A DNA stretch of 64,000 nucleotides from Silene conica (taxonomy: Eukaryota; Streptophyta; Magnoliopsida; Caryophyllales; Caryophyllaceae): the NCBI GenBank assembly GCA_029255685.2, contig CM055311.2:6701031-6765030 (forward strand). The letters run 5' to 3'. Positions 25,742 to 37,423 of the stretch are shown piece after piece. The notes beneath the pieces are model-generated. The model was not told the DNA's origin. It saw nothing but the letters and a program-made list of their open reading frames with translations, and did no database searches. The position numbers and the translations under genes were made by a program. Each line of letters begins with the position of its first letter. The stretch's first letter is position 1.

Positions 25742-26677
25742 ATGGCAACCAACGCTCCACCTCTCACTAACGTATCATGGCTTCGATCCTTTATGGATCG
25801 TTGCAAACTCGATAAGCATGGTTCCAATTTTAAGGATTGGGATGCGCAATTACTTTTGTCCGCGCAAGGTGACGATAAGAGTCGTTACCTATCCGAAGCC
25901 GCTCCTCCCGCTCCGACCGCTCGTTCATCGGTCCAAACTCGTGAGGCCTATGAAGCCTACATGAAAGAGTCCTCCGCTCTTAAAAATGTGCTCATCTTCT
26001 CCATGGAGCCGGATCTCCAAAGGAGTATGATAAAGTTGACCACATCATATGAAATATACACCAAGCTTGCGACCATGTTTTCGCAAACTCCAAGGGTGAT
26101 TCAATATGAGGCGGCTTCCGCATTCTTTGACATTACATTCAAGGAAGGGCAAAAGATAAGACCTCATGTGCTCAAACTCGTTGAGCTCGCGGAGACTCTA
26201 AAAGCTCAAGATGTTGATGTTCCCGACTCTCTTATCATTGACCGAGTTCTTCACTCGCTCAATAAGGTTAAGGCGTATGCTCAATTCCGGGTGAATTTCA
26301 ATATGCGAAACCAAGAGACCACGTTGGACGAGTTGCATAAGATGCTAGTCCAAGCCGAAAGGGACATGGGACTTCATGAAAGTTCCACCAAGGATGTTTT
26401 GAACATCGAAAAGAAAGGGAAAACGAGCTTCAAAAGGAATGCCTCTAAAGGCAAGGGCAAGAAAACGTTCAAGCCCAAGGCGACCAAAGAAAAGACCTTT
26501 TCGAAAGGCGCTTCCACCTCGTCTTCAAAAGAGCAAGACAAGTGCCATTATTGCACGAGGATCGGTCATTGGAAGCGAAATTGCCCCAAATACTTAAGTG
26601 ATCTCAAAAATGGGAAGGCAACCGCCGTAGGTAATAATTCTCGTTTAAATTCATGTCATTTATCAACTTATGTATAA
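25742..26677 (+). CDS. Intact gag protein of element B (UBN2-type, CCHC knuckle)
   Basis: The 311-codon frame starts at an ATG (MATNAPPLTNVSWL). Residues of roughly 30-220 form a Copia-type gag core of the UBN2 kind, with EAYEAYMKESSALKNVL and TPRVIQYEAASAFF. Residues about 225-270 are Lys/Ser-rich. A CCHC knuckle CHYCTRIGHWKRNC follows, then a short tail. It should form particles and bind element RNA in the cytoplasm. The codons after GKATAVG run into GTAATAATTC, which looks like a 5' splice site; joining to the AAAG|GGGCGCC near 26724 would give an alternative Lys/Glu-rich tail ending KGKEKEA. No frame break is seen, unlike B'. It is the only clearly intact retrotransposon frame of the window. 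Confidence 0.9.
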   Translation: MATNAPPLTNVSWLRSFMDRCKLDKHGSNFKDWDAQLLLSAQGDDKSRYLSEAAPPAPTARSSVQTREAYEAYMKESSALKNVLIFSMEPDLQRSMIKLTTSYEIYTKLATMFSQTPRVIQYEAASAFFDITFKEGQKIRPHVLKLVELAETLKAQDVDVPDSLIIDRVLHSLNKVKAYAQFRVNFNMRNQETTLDELHKMLVQAERDMGLHESSTKDVLNIEKKGKTSFKRNASKGKGKKTFKPKATKEKTFSKGASTSSSKEQDKCHYCTRIGHWKRNCPKYLSDLKNGKATAVGNNSRLNSCHLSTYV

Positions 26678-29034
26678 TGATACAAATGTGTTGATATTTA
26701 CCCTTTTTAAATTGTTTTAAAGGGGCGCCTCCTAATAATGATAAGGGCAAGGAGAAGGAAGCTTGAAGTTCCTTACTTGGATGGCTATGGTAGCGTCCAA
26801 ATTGATCGAAGACTTAAAGAGCTAGCCTCTAATTTTCATATCGTCTTCTTTCATATTTTGCATTTTATTTTGGAACAATTTACTTTCTTGTAAGATAAGG
26901 ATTAAAATCCTAAGACAATGGTTGTAATTTTGGATATTGGTGACTTGGTTTTCAACCCGAGTCACTACTTTTGTTCTTAATCAATGTTTTGATTTATCAA
27001 ATAAATTGCATGCCTTGTTAAAACATGAATAATAGTGATCTAATCACGCAATAAATATTGATACGATCAAGTATAATATAATCAAAGAGTTGATTAAAAC
27101 GGAGAACTACACCCCATGAGATACTTTCAATCAAAATGAGACAATATTAGTTCATTATTAGATTTTCATTTTAAGTGAAAATGAAAATGTATTCATCACA
27201 CCTATAAAACTTCAAACATTCATATGCATTGGTTAATCGAAATAGTTATCCTTATACGAATAAAGGTTATTGTTACAAGGATAGAGTGGGAGAAAATATT
27301 TCGCTCACCAATGATGAAAATAAAGGATCTTAGAGAATATTCCTATATGGGAGTCTTGAGAAGAGCCCTAAATGATTTGAAGAAACTACGAGAGGACACT
27401 GAAGAAACTACGGGAGGACACTCGAAGAAAGGTTCTTTATGTTCATTGTTTCATAGAGAGGAAACATGAAACCCCGTATGAAATCGGAAGGAAAACGGTT
27501 CCTTAATAAATAATTTCTAAGTTTATAAGATAAAAGAGAAGAAATCATCTCAATCCTCTCAATGTAGTTATAAAGAAATTATCATGTCATTTTCGTCTTG
27601 AGGAAACGAAGACATGATAAGAAGGTAATGATTGATTGAATGGAAACAGATCAACATGCGAGAAATGAAAGGTTCATTTAAGATATCGAGAGATATTGAT
27701 TTTAGTGGGAGCGATTTTCATTAAAAGAATTAAGCCTACCATTTAGTGAGAATGGGTGATTCTTTAAGGTGTAAAGAATAAGAGGTTTTCAATTCTAGAT
27801 GATCAAATACCTTATATCATAAGATGATGGAGCTTTACGGGAAGGTTTATTATATGGATAATAAAAGGTCGCCCACTAGAAGTTAGAATGGTTGGATACA
27901 TTATTCATAACGATGAATGAAACCATTATCAAATAGCCAAGATGAGTGAAAATTATTAAGAATGATGAAATCATAAATAAACTACAATATAGATTTCAGT
28001 ACATAAGTGACTGTAGAGAGTGATTTTTAATCCCTCCAGTATATTGATACGTCACAAGTTATAAGATAACAGTGGGAGCTTTCCTCCGGAAAGGAAACTC
28101 AAAATCTAGAAAGAGTTCTAGATATGTACTCAAATAGAATCATATTATACGGGGTAATATGAGAATAAAGGAGACCAAAAGTTGTAAGTTTTGCAAAAAT
28201 GAATAAAGGTTATTCGCATGAATAAAGGTTATTCGCAAAACACTAATACAAATAGATGATTGTGCATCAAAATGCAATATAATAGTGTTGACTATTGTTG
28301 CATGACAACATCATTTGAGTTATGATTAACTCAAAATGAAAGATACTTTGTCAGAATCCAAATGGGTTGTATGAGACAATATTGAACCCCATAAGTTAAC
28401 TGGATTGACTTAGTATGGCCCCTAGCCGCTTACATGAGGTGACATCTCAAAGCGACTAGAGTGTGAGGCGATTGATGGCAAGTTCAAGTGCCATAGAGTC
28501 ATATGTGATGACTAGTCGATCACATAGGCAGACTGTAAGAGACACTCTGTCGGGCAGTGTGACCGCTTATAGAGTTCTGGAAATTTTATAGCCGGGTCGT
28601 GGCGAGAGCTGCTATAGTATTCTTGTGAGTCAATTCTTAGACTAAAGACTGGTCTCCCAAGATGGTACAGTTCTGGCATAACTTTGATTCATTCTCTACG
28701 ACTTTTCGTAACTGGAGTCAAATGGGATTGTTTTGGGTTGTGACTAACTGTGACTAGTTGAAGGAATTAGTGCGATAGAAATTGTCCACCCCTTGTCAGG
28801 GTTGTTCAAATCTCAGGGCCACTCGAGGAGAAGTTAACTGGAAATGCGTGGCCACGCTCGGAAAGTATCTATGGTAGATAATTCCGGTCAGACAGTTGTT
28901 CTCCAGATCGAGGAAACCACTCATGATATGATCGAATGCAAGTACGACCTTAGAGAGACATCTTGCATTGAGTGGGAGATTGTAATAGGACAAGAGAATT
29001 GGTGACGCACACTTGTCGAGGACAAGTGGGAGAT
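26678..29034 (+). other. Non-coding 3' internal region of element B with polypurine tract
   Basis: 2.36 kb without pol domains. AAGTGGGAGAT at 29024-29034 directly abuts the 3' LTR and is the probable plus-strand primer. The minus-strand 65-codon frame at 28796-28993 is shared with B' but is rejected as a gene. Confidence 0.75.
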
Positions 29035-30314
29035 TGTTGGGAAATGTGTCCTCAACAATAGTGCGATCACGTAATTAAATCTCATAACGAGAATGCGCAA
29101 GGGATGATACGATTTATATTAGTCGACTGACCATCATTAATCGGTAATGATTGGCTAGCTAGAGTTTGACATTACTGTCGTATGACGGTGGTGGTCAGTT
29201 GATCCCTTTAGGTCACACCTTTAGGACAATTCCCTTAATCGATAAAATGATCAAATGTATAGTGATACGATTTGATCATATTCCTTAAACTCGTATATCG
29301 AGAAATTAGAGGTTGAATCTTAATGTAAGATTTATGTTTAAAATTGAAATGTATCAATTGTTAAACAGTAAATGATATTTTATTATATCGTTGTCAGAAT
29401 GAATTGGGTTATAATTATTACAAAGGTTGTAAATCGTATTGACGATAATTGTAAATAATCATTTAATAAATGTAATTTCGAATTACTTGTCAATTAATAA
29501 ATATGATTTATTTGATATAATATTTATGCGTTAAATATTTATATGTTTTGTATAATTGTAATTTTATTACCTTATGACATATAAGATGTCACACATTGTA
29601 CAAATTATACAATTGACAAGTTTATAAAATGAAATCCATTTTATGGATTAAGTGGGACGGATAAATGGAGGTGGTTATGTGGATGATTAGTGTGTTTAAT
29701 ACACCATAATCATATGCTTAGACAAAGGCCTTGGAAACACTACCTAAGCAACCCTAAGAAGCATGGGTAAGAGAAGTTGTCTTCCCTTTTGCTCTTCTCC
29801 ATATCCGGCCAACACACAACCCAAGCACCACTTGTTTTATATGTGTGTTGCTCACAAAATCAATTCATTCCTAATGTTGGATAATTTTTCTAAGTGTAGA
29901 AATCAAATAAAATCTCTCACCCTAGCCGAAAAATCACAAGAGAAGAGATAATTTTTCCAACCTCTAATTACATATTATAAGATAATATATACATACTACT
30001 TAGTAGTATTGAAAGAATATTCTAATAAGAGAGATTAGAATAAGTTTAAGGAGAAACCGGTTTTGTTACTAGCTTGTTCAAGTCTCGGTTGATTGAGGGG
30101 TTGTCTTGGTGCATCCAAAGGAGGTATTCTATTTTGGGTACTTGGAGGATCATCTTTACCATTCTCTTGGACCGTTTGTAAGGGTTCAATATCTCCTTAT
30201 TTCCGCAATATTTAGCATGCATAAGATCATTTTAACTAGTATATTAAAATGCTAATTACAAGGTTATGTTAGTATGACTAAAATTAGTTTATGAGCAACT
30301 AATAAAACCTAACA
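29035..30314 (+). repeat. 3' LTR of element B
   Basis: 1280 bp, starts TGTTGGGAAATG and ends CCTAACA before the TSD CAAAT. Confidence 0.92.
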
Positions 30315-30319
30315 CAAAT

Positions 30320-31490
30320 ACCTTGGGGTTCTCATCCAACCAGGCAAACTTTCCAAAACTGATTGTGCAACCCTAACTGAAAAGTTGGTATCAAGAATAA
30401 GAAGTCTGGGTGCTAAGAAACTTTCATATGCTGGCAGAATTACTTTGATTAACTCTGTGCTTAATACTCTTCATAATTACTGGGCTCAAATGTTTGTCAT
30501 TCCCAAAGAGTCATTAGAAGAATTCTAGCTATATGCAGGAACTTTCTTTGGGATGGATCCACAGAATATCATAGAGTCCCTCTTGTTGCCTGGGACACAA
30601 TTACTCTACCCAAAGATGAGGGTGGCTTGGGTATAAAAAATGCAGAAATTTGGAATGTGGCTACTGTGTGGAAGCTTGTGAATTGGGTGTATTGCAAAGT
30701 AGACCAATTATGGATAAAATGAGTTAATGCAATCTATATTAAACACCAGCAATGGCATGATTACTCCTGCCCAAATGATGCACCATGGGTGTGGAAGAGT
30801 ATATGCAAAGTTAAGGATAAATTCGGAACTGGTTATGTAGATAATAAATGGATCAGAAATGATAAAGGATATACAATCAGACATGGCTATGACTGGTTGC
30901 AACCTGATCAACCCAAGCACAAATGGAGCAGCATAATATGGAACCACTGGAACATCCCCAAGCACTCAACTATCACTTGGTTGAGGATGTAGGAAGACAA
31001 GAATGTCAAAAGCAAATTGTATAGGATGGGCTGATGTACTGATGACCTCTGCATCATGTGTCAGAGCCAACTAGAAACTATAGAGCACATGTTTGAATCT
31101 TGCCAGTACACGACCATTATTCAGAAGCAACTGGCTCACTGGTTTGGAGGGTCATTTCCCACTATTCACATGATCTGTAATGACAGCAGGAAGGATATTA
31201 AATGGAGGATCAGGGTGGCCATACTCAATGCTTATCACTATCACGTACGAAACAATTCAAGGATGACAGATTGTTTGTTAAGGCCAGAGAAAGTAGCAGC
31301 GAATATTGAAAAGGAAGTTAGAAGCAGAGTGAAGAGTAGAATTAGATCAGATAATGATCAAGTTAGCTTGGACTGGTTCAATATTAGAGTTCTATAGTTG
31401 CTTTTTGAGTTTGTAAGAGGATTCGAACCCTCAACCTCCTTGTAATTATTCTCAAAGTTTTATAATATACTCACATTTCACGAAAAAAAA
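30320..31490 (+). pseudogene. L1-type LINE, 3' fragment (RT C-terminal part and zf-RVT domain)
   Basis: The plus strand encodes, across at least four breaks, the region after the RT catalytic core: KYLGVLI, LSYAGRITLINSVL, NYWAQMF, RNFLWDG, then the zinc-binding-RT region (WSSIIWNHWNIPKHS, CIMCQSQLETIEHMFESC). The frame ends at about 31397 and a short A run lies at about 31483-31490, the expected LINE tail. The catalytic RT and endonuclease are missing: element A begins where the LINE is cut, so the 5' part probably lies beyond A and outside the window. Stops at 30525, 30722 and 30991 show it is dead. Confidence 0.85.
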
Positions 31491-31730
31491 CAATAGCTTT
31501 AAAATTCACGCAATAGCGTTTTTCCCGTGGATTCTACCGTACACCTTTCACCTTTGTACTACATTCATATGTGCTTGGGAAATTTATTTCTAAAAGGTGT
31601 GCGATAGCAACATTAATATGAGGGTGCCCATTTATCCAAAACCGAACTCCTATCGTACTCAAGTTAGGGTCATTTTATTTGACACTCGTAGATTCATTTT
31701 ATGTTCATTGGTTTAGGTTTTAAAATCGTC

Positions 31731-31742
31731 GCTTTGATACCA
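31731..31742 (-). other. Primer-binding site of element D
   Basis: The minus strand reads TGGTATCAAAGC, one mismatch to the usual initiator tRNA-Met site. It lies a few bases from the LTR end. Confidence 0.75.
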
Positions 31743-32204
31743 CTTTTTAACACCCCGTTAATCCGATCAAAATAATTGAGGCGTTACCATCTCGGTTTCT
31801 CGAGATAGTGAAGTCGGCGATACAATCAAGAACACTTTTATTAGAAAAAACAATTTAAGTGTTATAGAAACATACACAAATGAATTTAAAATACAACTCA
31901 TGACCTCTATACTCATCTAACCATCTATACTCAACTCAACTATTATCACCGTTCGTCCCGTCCCACGTGCTACCAATACAACCTTAATATAACTTGCTCC
32001 CCATATGATCAAAAATATTATATGGATCGACAAAGGCCACCCCATAAATGGGTGATATTTACAGAACACCAAAACATGTAAGTTTCAATATAATTATATA
32101 TAAAACATGCAATGCGATAATAAATACAACATCCAACTAGACCTTGACATGTACTACTCGTGACCATACTACATCACACACACCGGTACAAAGACACGCC
32201 TAGC

Positions 32205-32310
32205 CATACCCACAATCCCTCTTTATCACTCCCAAGTACCGGAACACGTCTAGTCGTACTCCCGAGTACCGAAACACGTCCAAATGTACTCACCAATTAT
32301 AGATGCCAGA
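32205..32310. repeat. Short tandem repeat in LTR of element D
   Basis: Two adjacent units of about 33 bp built on CAAGTACCGGAACACGTC and CGAGTACCGAAACACGTC, with a third degraded unit upstream. Such arrays recur in related LTRs. Confidence 0.6.
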
Positions 32311-32424
32311 AACAAGTTCACGACACCGGGTTCAAGTGTGACTCAAGGTCCCCTGTCAGGCTTCGTGTCTAAACCACACGACCCCTTCCAAACTAACACT
32401 ACGCAAAATCTAGTCATCAATAAC

Positions 32425-34984
32425 TAGGGTCGTGCACCGGTCCAAAACCGGACCGGACCGGAATAGACCGGAACCGGAATGGTTAAATATAGTGGACCGA
32501 ACACTGGCGCGGAATTCAATACATGAAGACCGGGACCGGACCTGAAAATTCCGGTCTTAGACCAGGTAAGACCGGTTAAGACCGGTTAGGACCTAAAAAT
32601 CAAAAATGGGAATTTGTCCCTGTAAGGCTGTAATCTGAAAATCTCAGTCGGACTCTGAATTTGTACATTCTAAATGCTAGCAAGCCAGATTTCATTCAAA
32701 GTAACGAAAAAGTATCTTTCACTTTGCTTACAAAATGAACTCAAAAGTCCATTGTTATAATTTCTAAATACTAAAGTCCATTGTTTATTATTATTACACA
32801 ACCAAAAAGTCCATTGTTCAATAATTTTTAAATAACCAAAACGATGTTATCAAGACTCAAGAGCTCCGGTATGTTGATGCAAAAACTTCAACTTCCATTC
32901 CAAGATTTCAAGTCACGAAGATCATTTCATCATCTACCTTCAACGTTTCAAAATTTGTCATGAAAAAGTGAATATAATTATATAAGTGTATAATGTGATA
33001 AGAAACTAAACAAAACAAAAGCTGACTTATTGTTTACCCAAAAAGAATTGCAGCCTCAAGTCCTCAACTAACAAAGAAATAGATGCCCATAATCCTAATT
33101 ATACTAACTTGCACGAATGTATCTGTCAACTAACAAATTCAGACCCTTATGTAAACTTTCAGAGAACCCAAGCAAGCAAACAACTAACTACAAGTCTACA
33201 AGTGACTAGCATGTTCAGTTCTGAAGTTGTTCATGTTTGGGCAGTTCAGTTTTGAATTTGTACATGTCCATACTCAAATTTGACCTATATTTCTCTTTCA
33301 TATCAACTTAAAATGCAAAACAGTTGAAAAAATAGAGCATATTACCTCTGTCCAACTTCTCAAGTTCTTCCAAATTCTCTTCCATATCAAGTTTTGTTTC
33401 ACGGAGCGATGCTCGAATCCAATCTTGCGTACATACTTGAGCTTGAACCATGTAAAAAAATTCAAATTGAAAAAACATAGTAATTCATTAGTAAAAGCTA
33501 CATTAAGCTACATTATAATTAGCCTTATTCATTAAAAATTAAAGTTTACCTTTGGAGTCAAAGAGCTTCTAAATGGATCAACGGTGCGCCCTCCGGAACT
33601 AAATGCAGATTCTGATGCCACGGTAGATATAGGTATAGCTAGAACATCTCTACCCATATAAACTAAAATGGGAAATCTAAAGGCATTTTTCTCCATCAAG
33701 CTAATATGTCCTTCTCTTCATGCTCACCTTTTTGTTCACTCAAGTAGCGATCAAATTCGCTTCTAACAAGAAGATTTGACCCACGCATCTGCCTTTTAAC
33801 TTGTTCCTCAATATTACTCATATATTGTAATGTTGTTCGTGAACCATTCGAAGAAATATTAGACATAGGTTCATTGACTTCACCATTATCCCCGGTCACA
33901 GGCGCATATATGCGCCTATACTCATCAAACATGTCATATGCAAACTGCTTTACTTTTCCTGCCAACAACTCGCCTTTTGTTTTTCCATACATACCACATA
34001 AAGCAATACTCACCCCAAGAAATTTGAAACGTGGGTCTAAAATTACTGCCAAATAAATCAGCATATTCATTTTCTCCAAATCACCCCAATATTTGTCAAA
34101 CTTTGCTTTCATTTTAACAGCCGTTTCCTTAAACTCAAGATCCTCACTTTCCAACCAATCATTAAGTAAATCGTATGTATGGCCAATTTCAAAGAAAATA
34201 AAGTTACTTGTTACATACAAAGAACCTGAGTTACGGTTAGTCAAATGATAGAACTCTTTTAGGAAAACAATCAGTTTATCAACTTTATCCCAATCCTCAT
34301 CAACAATGGGACCCAATTTCCCAGGTTCCAAAATAACAGGAAGTCCAATCCTATCAAAAACATCCTTATACTTTAATGCTCTATCCAACATGGAGTAAGT
34401 TGAATTCCATCTCGTAGGAACGTCAAGACTTAATGCTAACTCACAATCAATTTTACACTTCTCTACTTGTTCTTTAAACAAGACAATTCTAGCCGGAGAA
34501 TTTCTAACATATTTTACCGTACCTCTTATCTTGTCTATGTATGTCCCATGATATTTTAGACCGTCCCAAACAATATGATTAAGAATGTTAACTATGCATC
34601 TCATATGCAAATACTTTCCGTGAAGGGCTGAATGGGGGGATGATTTTCTAATTCTAGGGTTTTGTTTTGATATTGAGAAGAAGAGAGTAGAAGAATTGAA
34701 GAATAATAGGAGGCAACGATATTTGTGTTCGTGTAAATAAGGAGAAGCAATTAATCTAGCCCATTATGTAAATCCCAACAAAAAAAATTATAAATCAGAG
34801 TGAGTCGGTCCAACCGGGTCGAACCGGAAAAAACCGGGTTTGACTCGGACCGACCCTAAAACCGGAATCCTAAAAAAGTGGGACCTAAGACCGGACATGA
34901 ATTATCCGGTTCCGGTTCCGGTCTACCCAAACCGGTCCGGTCCGGTCCAAAAATCCGGTCTGGCCCGGAATTTGCACAGTCCTA
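32425..34984. mobile_element. hAT transposon inserted in the CACTA element
   Basis: It is flanked by a perfect 8-bp duplication TCAATAAC (32417-32424, 34985-34992). The ends are imperfect inverted repeats TAGGGTCGTGCA and TAGGACTGTGCA, followed by CCGG/CCGGTCC-rich subterminal repeats on both sides (32440-32600, 34800-34970). It is 2560 bp with a broken transposase on the minus strand. Confidence 0.93.
33340..34610 (-). pseudogene. hAT transposase, C-terminal two-thirds, broken
   Basis: The minus-strand frame (34610-33696) carries the RNase H-like hAT catalytic region with DVPTRWNSTYSMLDRALKY and YLAVILDPRFKF, as in RICESLEEPER/DAYSLEEPER-type proteins. It stops at 33696 by a small frameshift. 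The dimerisation domain continues in other frames: AIPISTVASESAFS with GGRTVDPFRSSL at about 33550-33665, and CTQDWIRASL near 33400-33430. No N-terminal BED zinc finger is seen, so the protein is also 5' truncated. It would have moved hAT ends by cut-and-paste in the nucleus; it is now inactive. Confidence 0.88.
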
Positions 34985-35526
34985 TCAATAACGAGCGTAT
35001 CATAATGGGAACTTGCATATCATAACGACACTTAGATTACCGTTTTCCAAATATTAGCGGAAACCTAGACCGCGCCATAACAATAACAGATTATTAGGAA
35101 AACCATTGTTATTATACTTAGACAAATATTGTTTAACAAACCGTTATAAAAAATGATTTACAGTTCCCTAAAACCTCGTTGTAGATTCACTCTTGTCAAC
35201 GGTTTTTATACAACTGTTACCGGTTTAAGATAACGACATTTGGAAAACTTTTACTAAATTTTAACCGGCAGACGGTTTTTGGTACTTATTGTTTTTATTA
35301 TGAAATAACGGTTGTTAATTCAACCGCAGTCAATAGAGTATTCTATTTTACCAACTTGGCCACTATATGCAGAGCTTTAAATTTTTTTTAATAAATATTC
35401 AATTTCACCAATAATATTTAATTTGAACAAAAAATTCTATTGATATGTCTTCATAATGCGCTAGGTTTAATTCAAAAATAGAAAACATTTTACGCTCCAA
35501 ATATATTTCTATATTTCTCTCTAAAT

Positions 35527-36059
35527 ATGGTCGGTCAACCGAAGCTACAATCACGTTCTCCTTACGCACAACCTTTTACTTGCATTCTCCATAATCTCCC
35601 GGTTCATTATGAAAATGAAAAGGGTTTAAACCATGATTTTGTGTGGTTGATGCCACTACTTCATGACTGCGGTTTCACCGCGGTTAGAAAAGTGTACCCC
35701 GTGTCCACAAAAACCAAAGGTTTTATAGGTATTACTTTTAACGAGCTTGATGAAGCTAACTACAATGATAGTTTTCATCAGGCAAGAAAGTTAGGGGCTA
35801 TATTTGCGGCGGAAAATGCAGCGAAAGTGTCCTTTTATTCCGATGCTAGATAAAAAGGCCCTTATCAATGGGTTGCGACCCATGTTGATCATCATCTGCT
35901 GACCCATCACATGAGACATCACATTCTTGCCACCGTGTCGATGTCGTAGGAGAGAGAGGTCAATCCACTCGCGACTCTCAGTGATAATGCAATCTCGGAC
36001 TTGATCTATACCAAAATTCATGAAAAGTATCCTAACACTTCATCAGATTCTAATAATTA
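35527..36059 (+). pseudogene. Captured coding fragment in CACTA element, possibly XS domain
   Basis: A 108-codon frame from ATG 35527 reads MVGQPKLQSRSPYAQPF, then GFTAVRKVYPVSTKTKGFIGITFNELDEANYND. A TAA at about 35851 is followed in frame by GPYQWVATHVDHH. The pattern (GF..V..VYP....GF..I.FN, then G-Y-x-W-x-A) resembles the XS domain of plant SGS3/FDM RNA-silencing proteins, which binds double-stranded RNA with overhangs. This is my recognition only. Composition is less AT-rich than the flanks and no transposase resemblance is seen. Stops and loss of the rest indicate a gene fragment carried by the transposon. Confidence 0.42.
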
Positions 36060-37423
36060 AGTCTTTTATTATTATTTGACATAATAAGTTGTATTTGGAT
36101 TATGGTGGTTCTTTGAAGTAAATTTTAATTAATTAATTATGTTTTTATGTTTTTATTACACTTCACCAAAAAAATAAAATATAACGAAGTCAAATCGTTG
36201 TCGAATTCATGGCATTAATGACGGTTTAAAAAGCACAAACTGTTGTCGTATTTAACAGTTTACAACGATTTTCTTTCAGTAAACCCGTTGTCATAATTTT
36301 CAGTAGATCATTCCAAACAAATACTACCACGGTTTCAATATTATTGACAACGTCTTTTGATCAATTCTTACAAATTCTGTAACGACGTCTTAACTCGTTG
36401 ATTACATTTAATAACGGTTCCGCTTTTCTATAAACCTTGGTAATATAATTAACAACGGTCAATGCAATAATGGTTCCATGTTTCTATCTAAAAACTGTAA
36501 ATGAATTATAAGACCGTTATTGCATGTCTTATTTGACGTAGTGTAAAGTCATAAATGTGCACATTTCTCTTGGACTGGAAAGCTCCAAGAGGCGACTCAT
36601 GCGAAGGACGGTCTCTCAACCGCCTTCCCTCTCCTCAACAACAACCATCCATAATAAATTTGCAATCTCCTCCAATATAAATAACAGACACAATAAATGC
36701 AAGACACTACATAGTATACCAATTCCGACCTCATTATACAACACAATCCACAAACACGATATGAATATCAATTCCTCAGTATTACCACTATCATATTACA
36801 ATGAAATTCCGATCTAGATGAAACTCATTCAGCATACATAAACTAATCACAATCTTCATCCCTTAATGACATCCATTAAGGTTGAACATGTTATAATGCA
36901 CTTATGCTAATCATGTGAGGCAAATTAGCTTTAATCACGCTAAAGCAAAGACAACAATATTGAAACTGAGTAGGATTAACCTACCATTTCACATTTCTTC
37001 AAAGATACAGGGTTACACCAACTCTGTCACATAAAAATCGTCTCATCCTAAACACATATACAAAATACATCTCATCCTAAACACATATACAAAATACATT
37101 ACAAAACATTCTACACTATGTATACTAGGCTAAACACCATAATATTATCCACTAATTACCAATGTTATCCACTCTAACCACTCACTAAACACTCATATTA
37201 ACAAAACTTTTAAAATGAAGTTAAGGAGAACGGTGGGAATCAACTTACAAAGGTAGATCGAGCATAAGGATGCGTGCTTCACTATTAATCTAGGCTTGAA
37301 TCTCTATAAAATGTGTTTAAGAAGGGTTTTGGAGAAGATTGAAGAGTTTAGAGAGAGAGAGATGAAGCTTTTAGAAGAATGAATTAGGGTTTGGGGAAGA
37401 AATGAATGCGTTCTTACGGATTT

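Larger units (their letters stand above)
22000..30314 (+). mobile_element. Element B: gag-only (TR-GAG-like) LTR retrotransposon, complete
   Basis: It is flanked by a perfect TSD CAAAT (21995-21999 and 30315-30319). LTRs 22000-23280 (1281 bp) and 29035-30314 (1280 bp) start TGTTG and end CCTAACA, with about 12 differences by eye. PBS at 23283-23294 and PPT at 29024-29034 are in place. One intact gag frame is present and no protease, integrase, RT or RNase H. It is the same family as B', inverted. It looks structurally able to move if enzymes are supplied in trans, as an inference. Confidence 0.92.
32397..36543. mobile_element. CACTA (En/Spm) transposon, non-autonomous, with nested hAT and captured coding fragment
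   Basis: It starts CACTACGCAAAATC at 32397 and ends ...GACGTAGTG at 36543. The ends align as inverted repeats (CACTACGTCAAAT at the right end), and an ATCAATAACG/ATGCAATAACGG block lies just inside both. The flanking 3-bp duplication is TAA (32394-32396, 36544-36546). Many subterminal copies of AACGGTTT/ACAACGG occur at 35100-35350 and 36190-36530, the usual transposase-binding repeats of CACTA elements. Without the hAT it is only about 1.58 kb and has no transposase. It sits inside the LTR of element D. Confidence 0.88.

Noticed and set aside
10552..28993. 65-codon frame antisense to gag, retained in B' (10552-10749) and B (28796-28993).
   Set aside because: It starts at TTG, and the two copies differ at six of 65 residues, all replacements and none clearly conservative overall; no sign of purifying selection.
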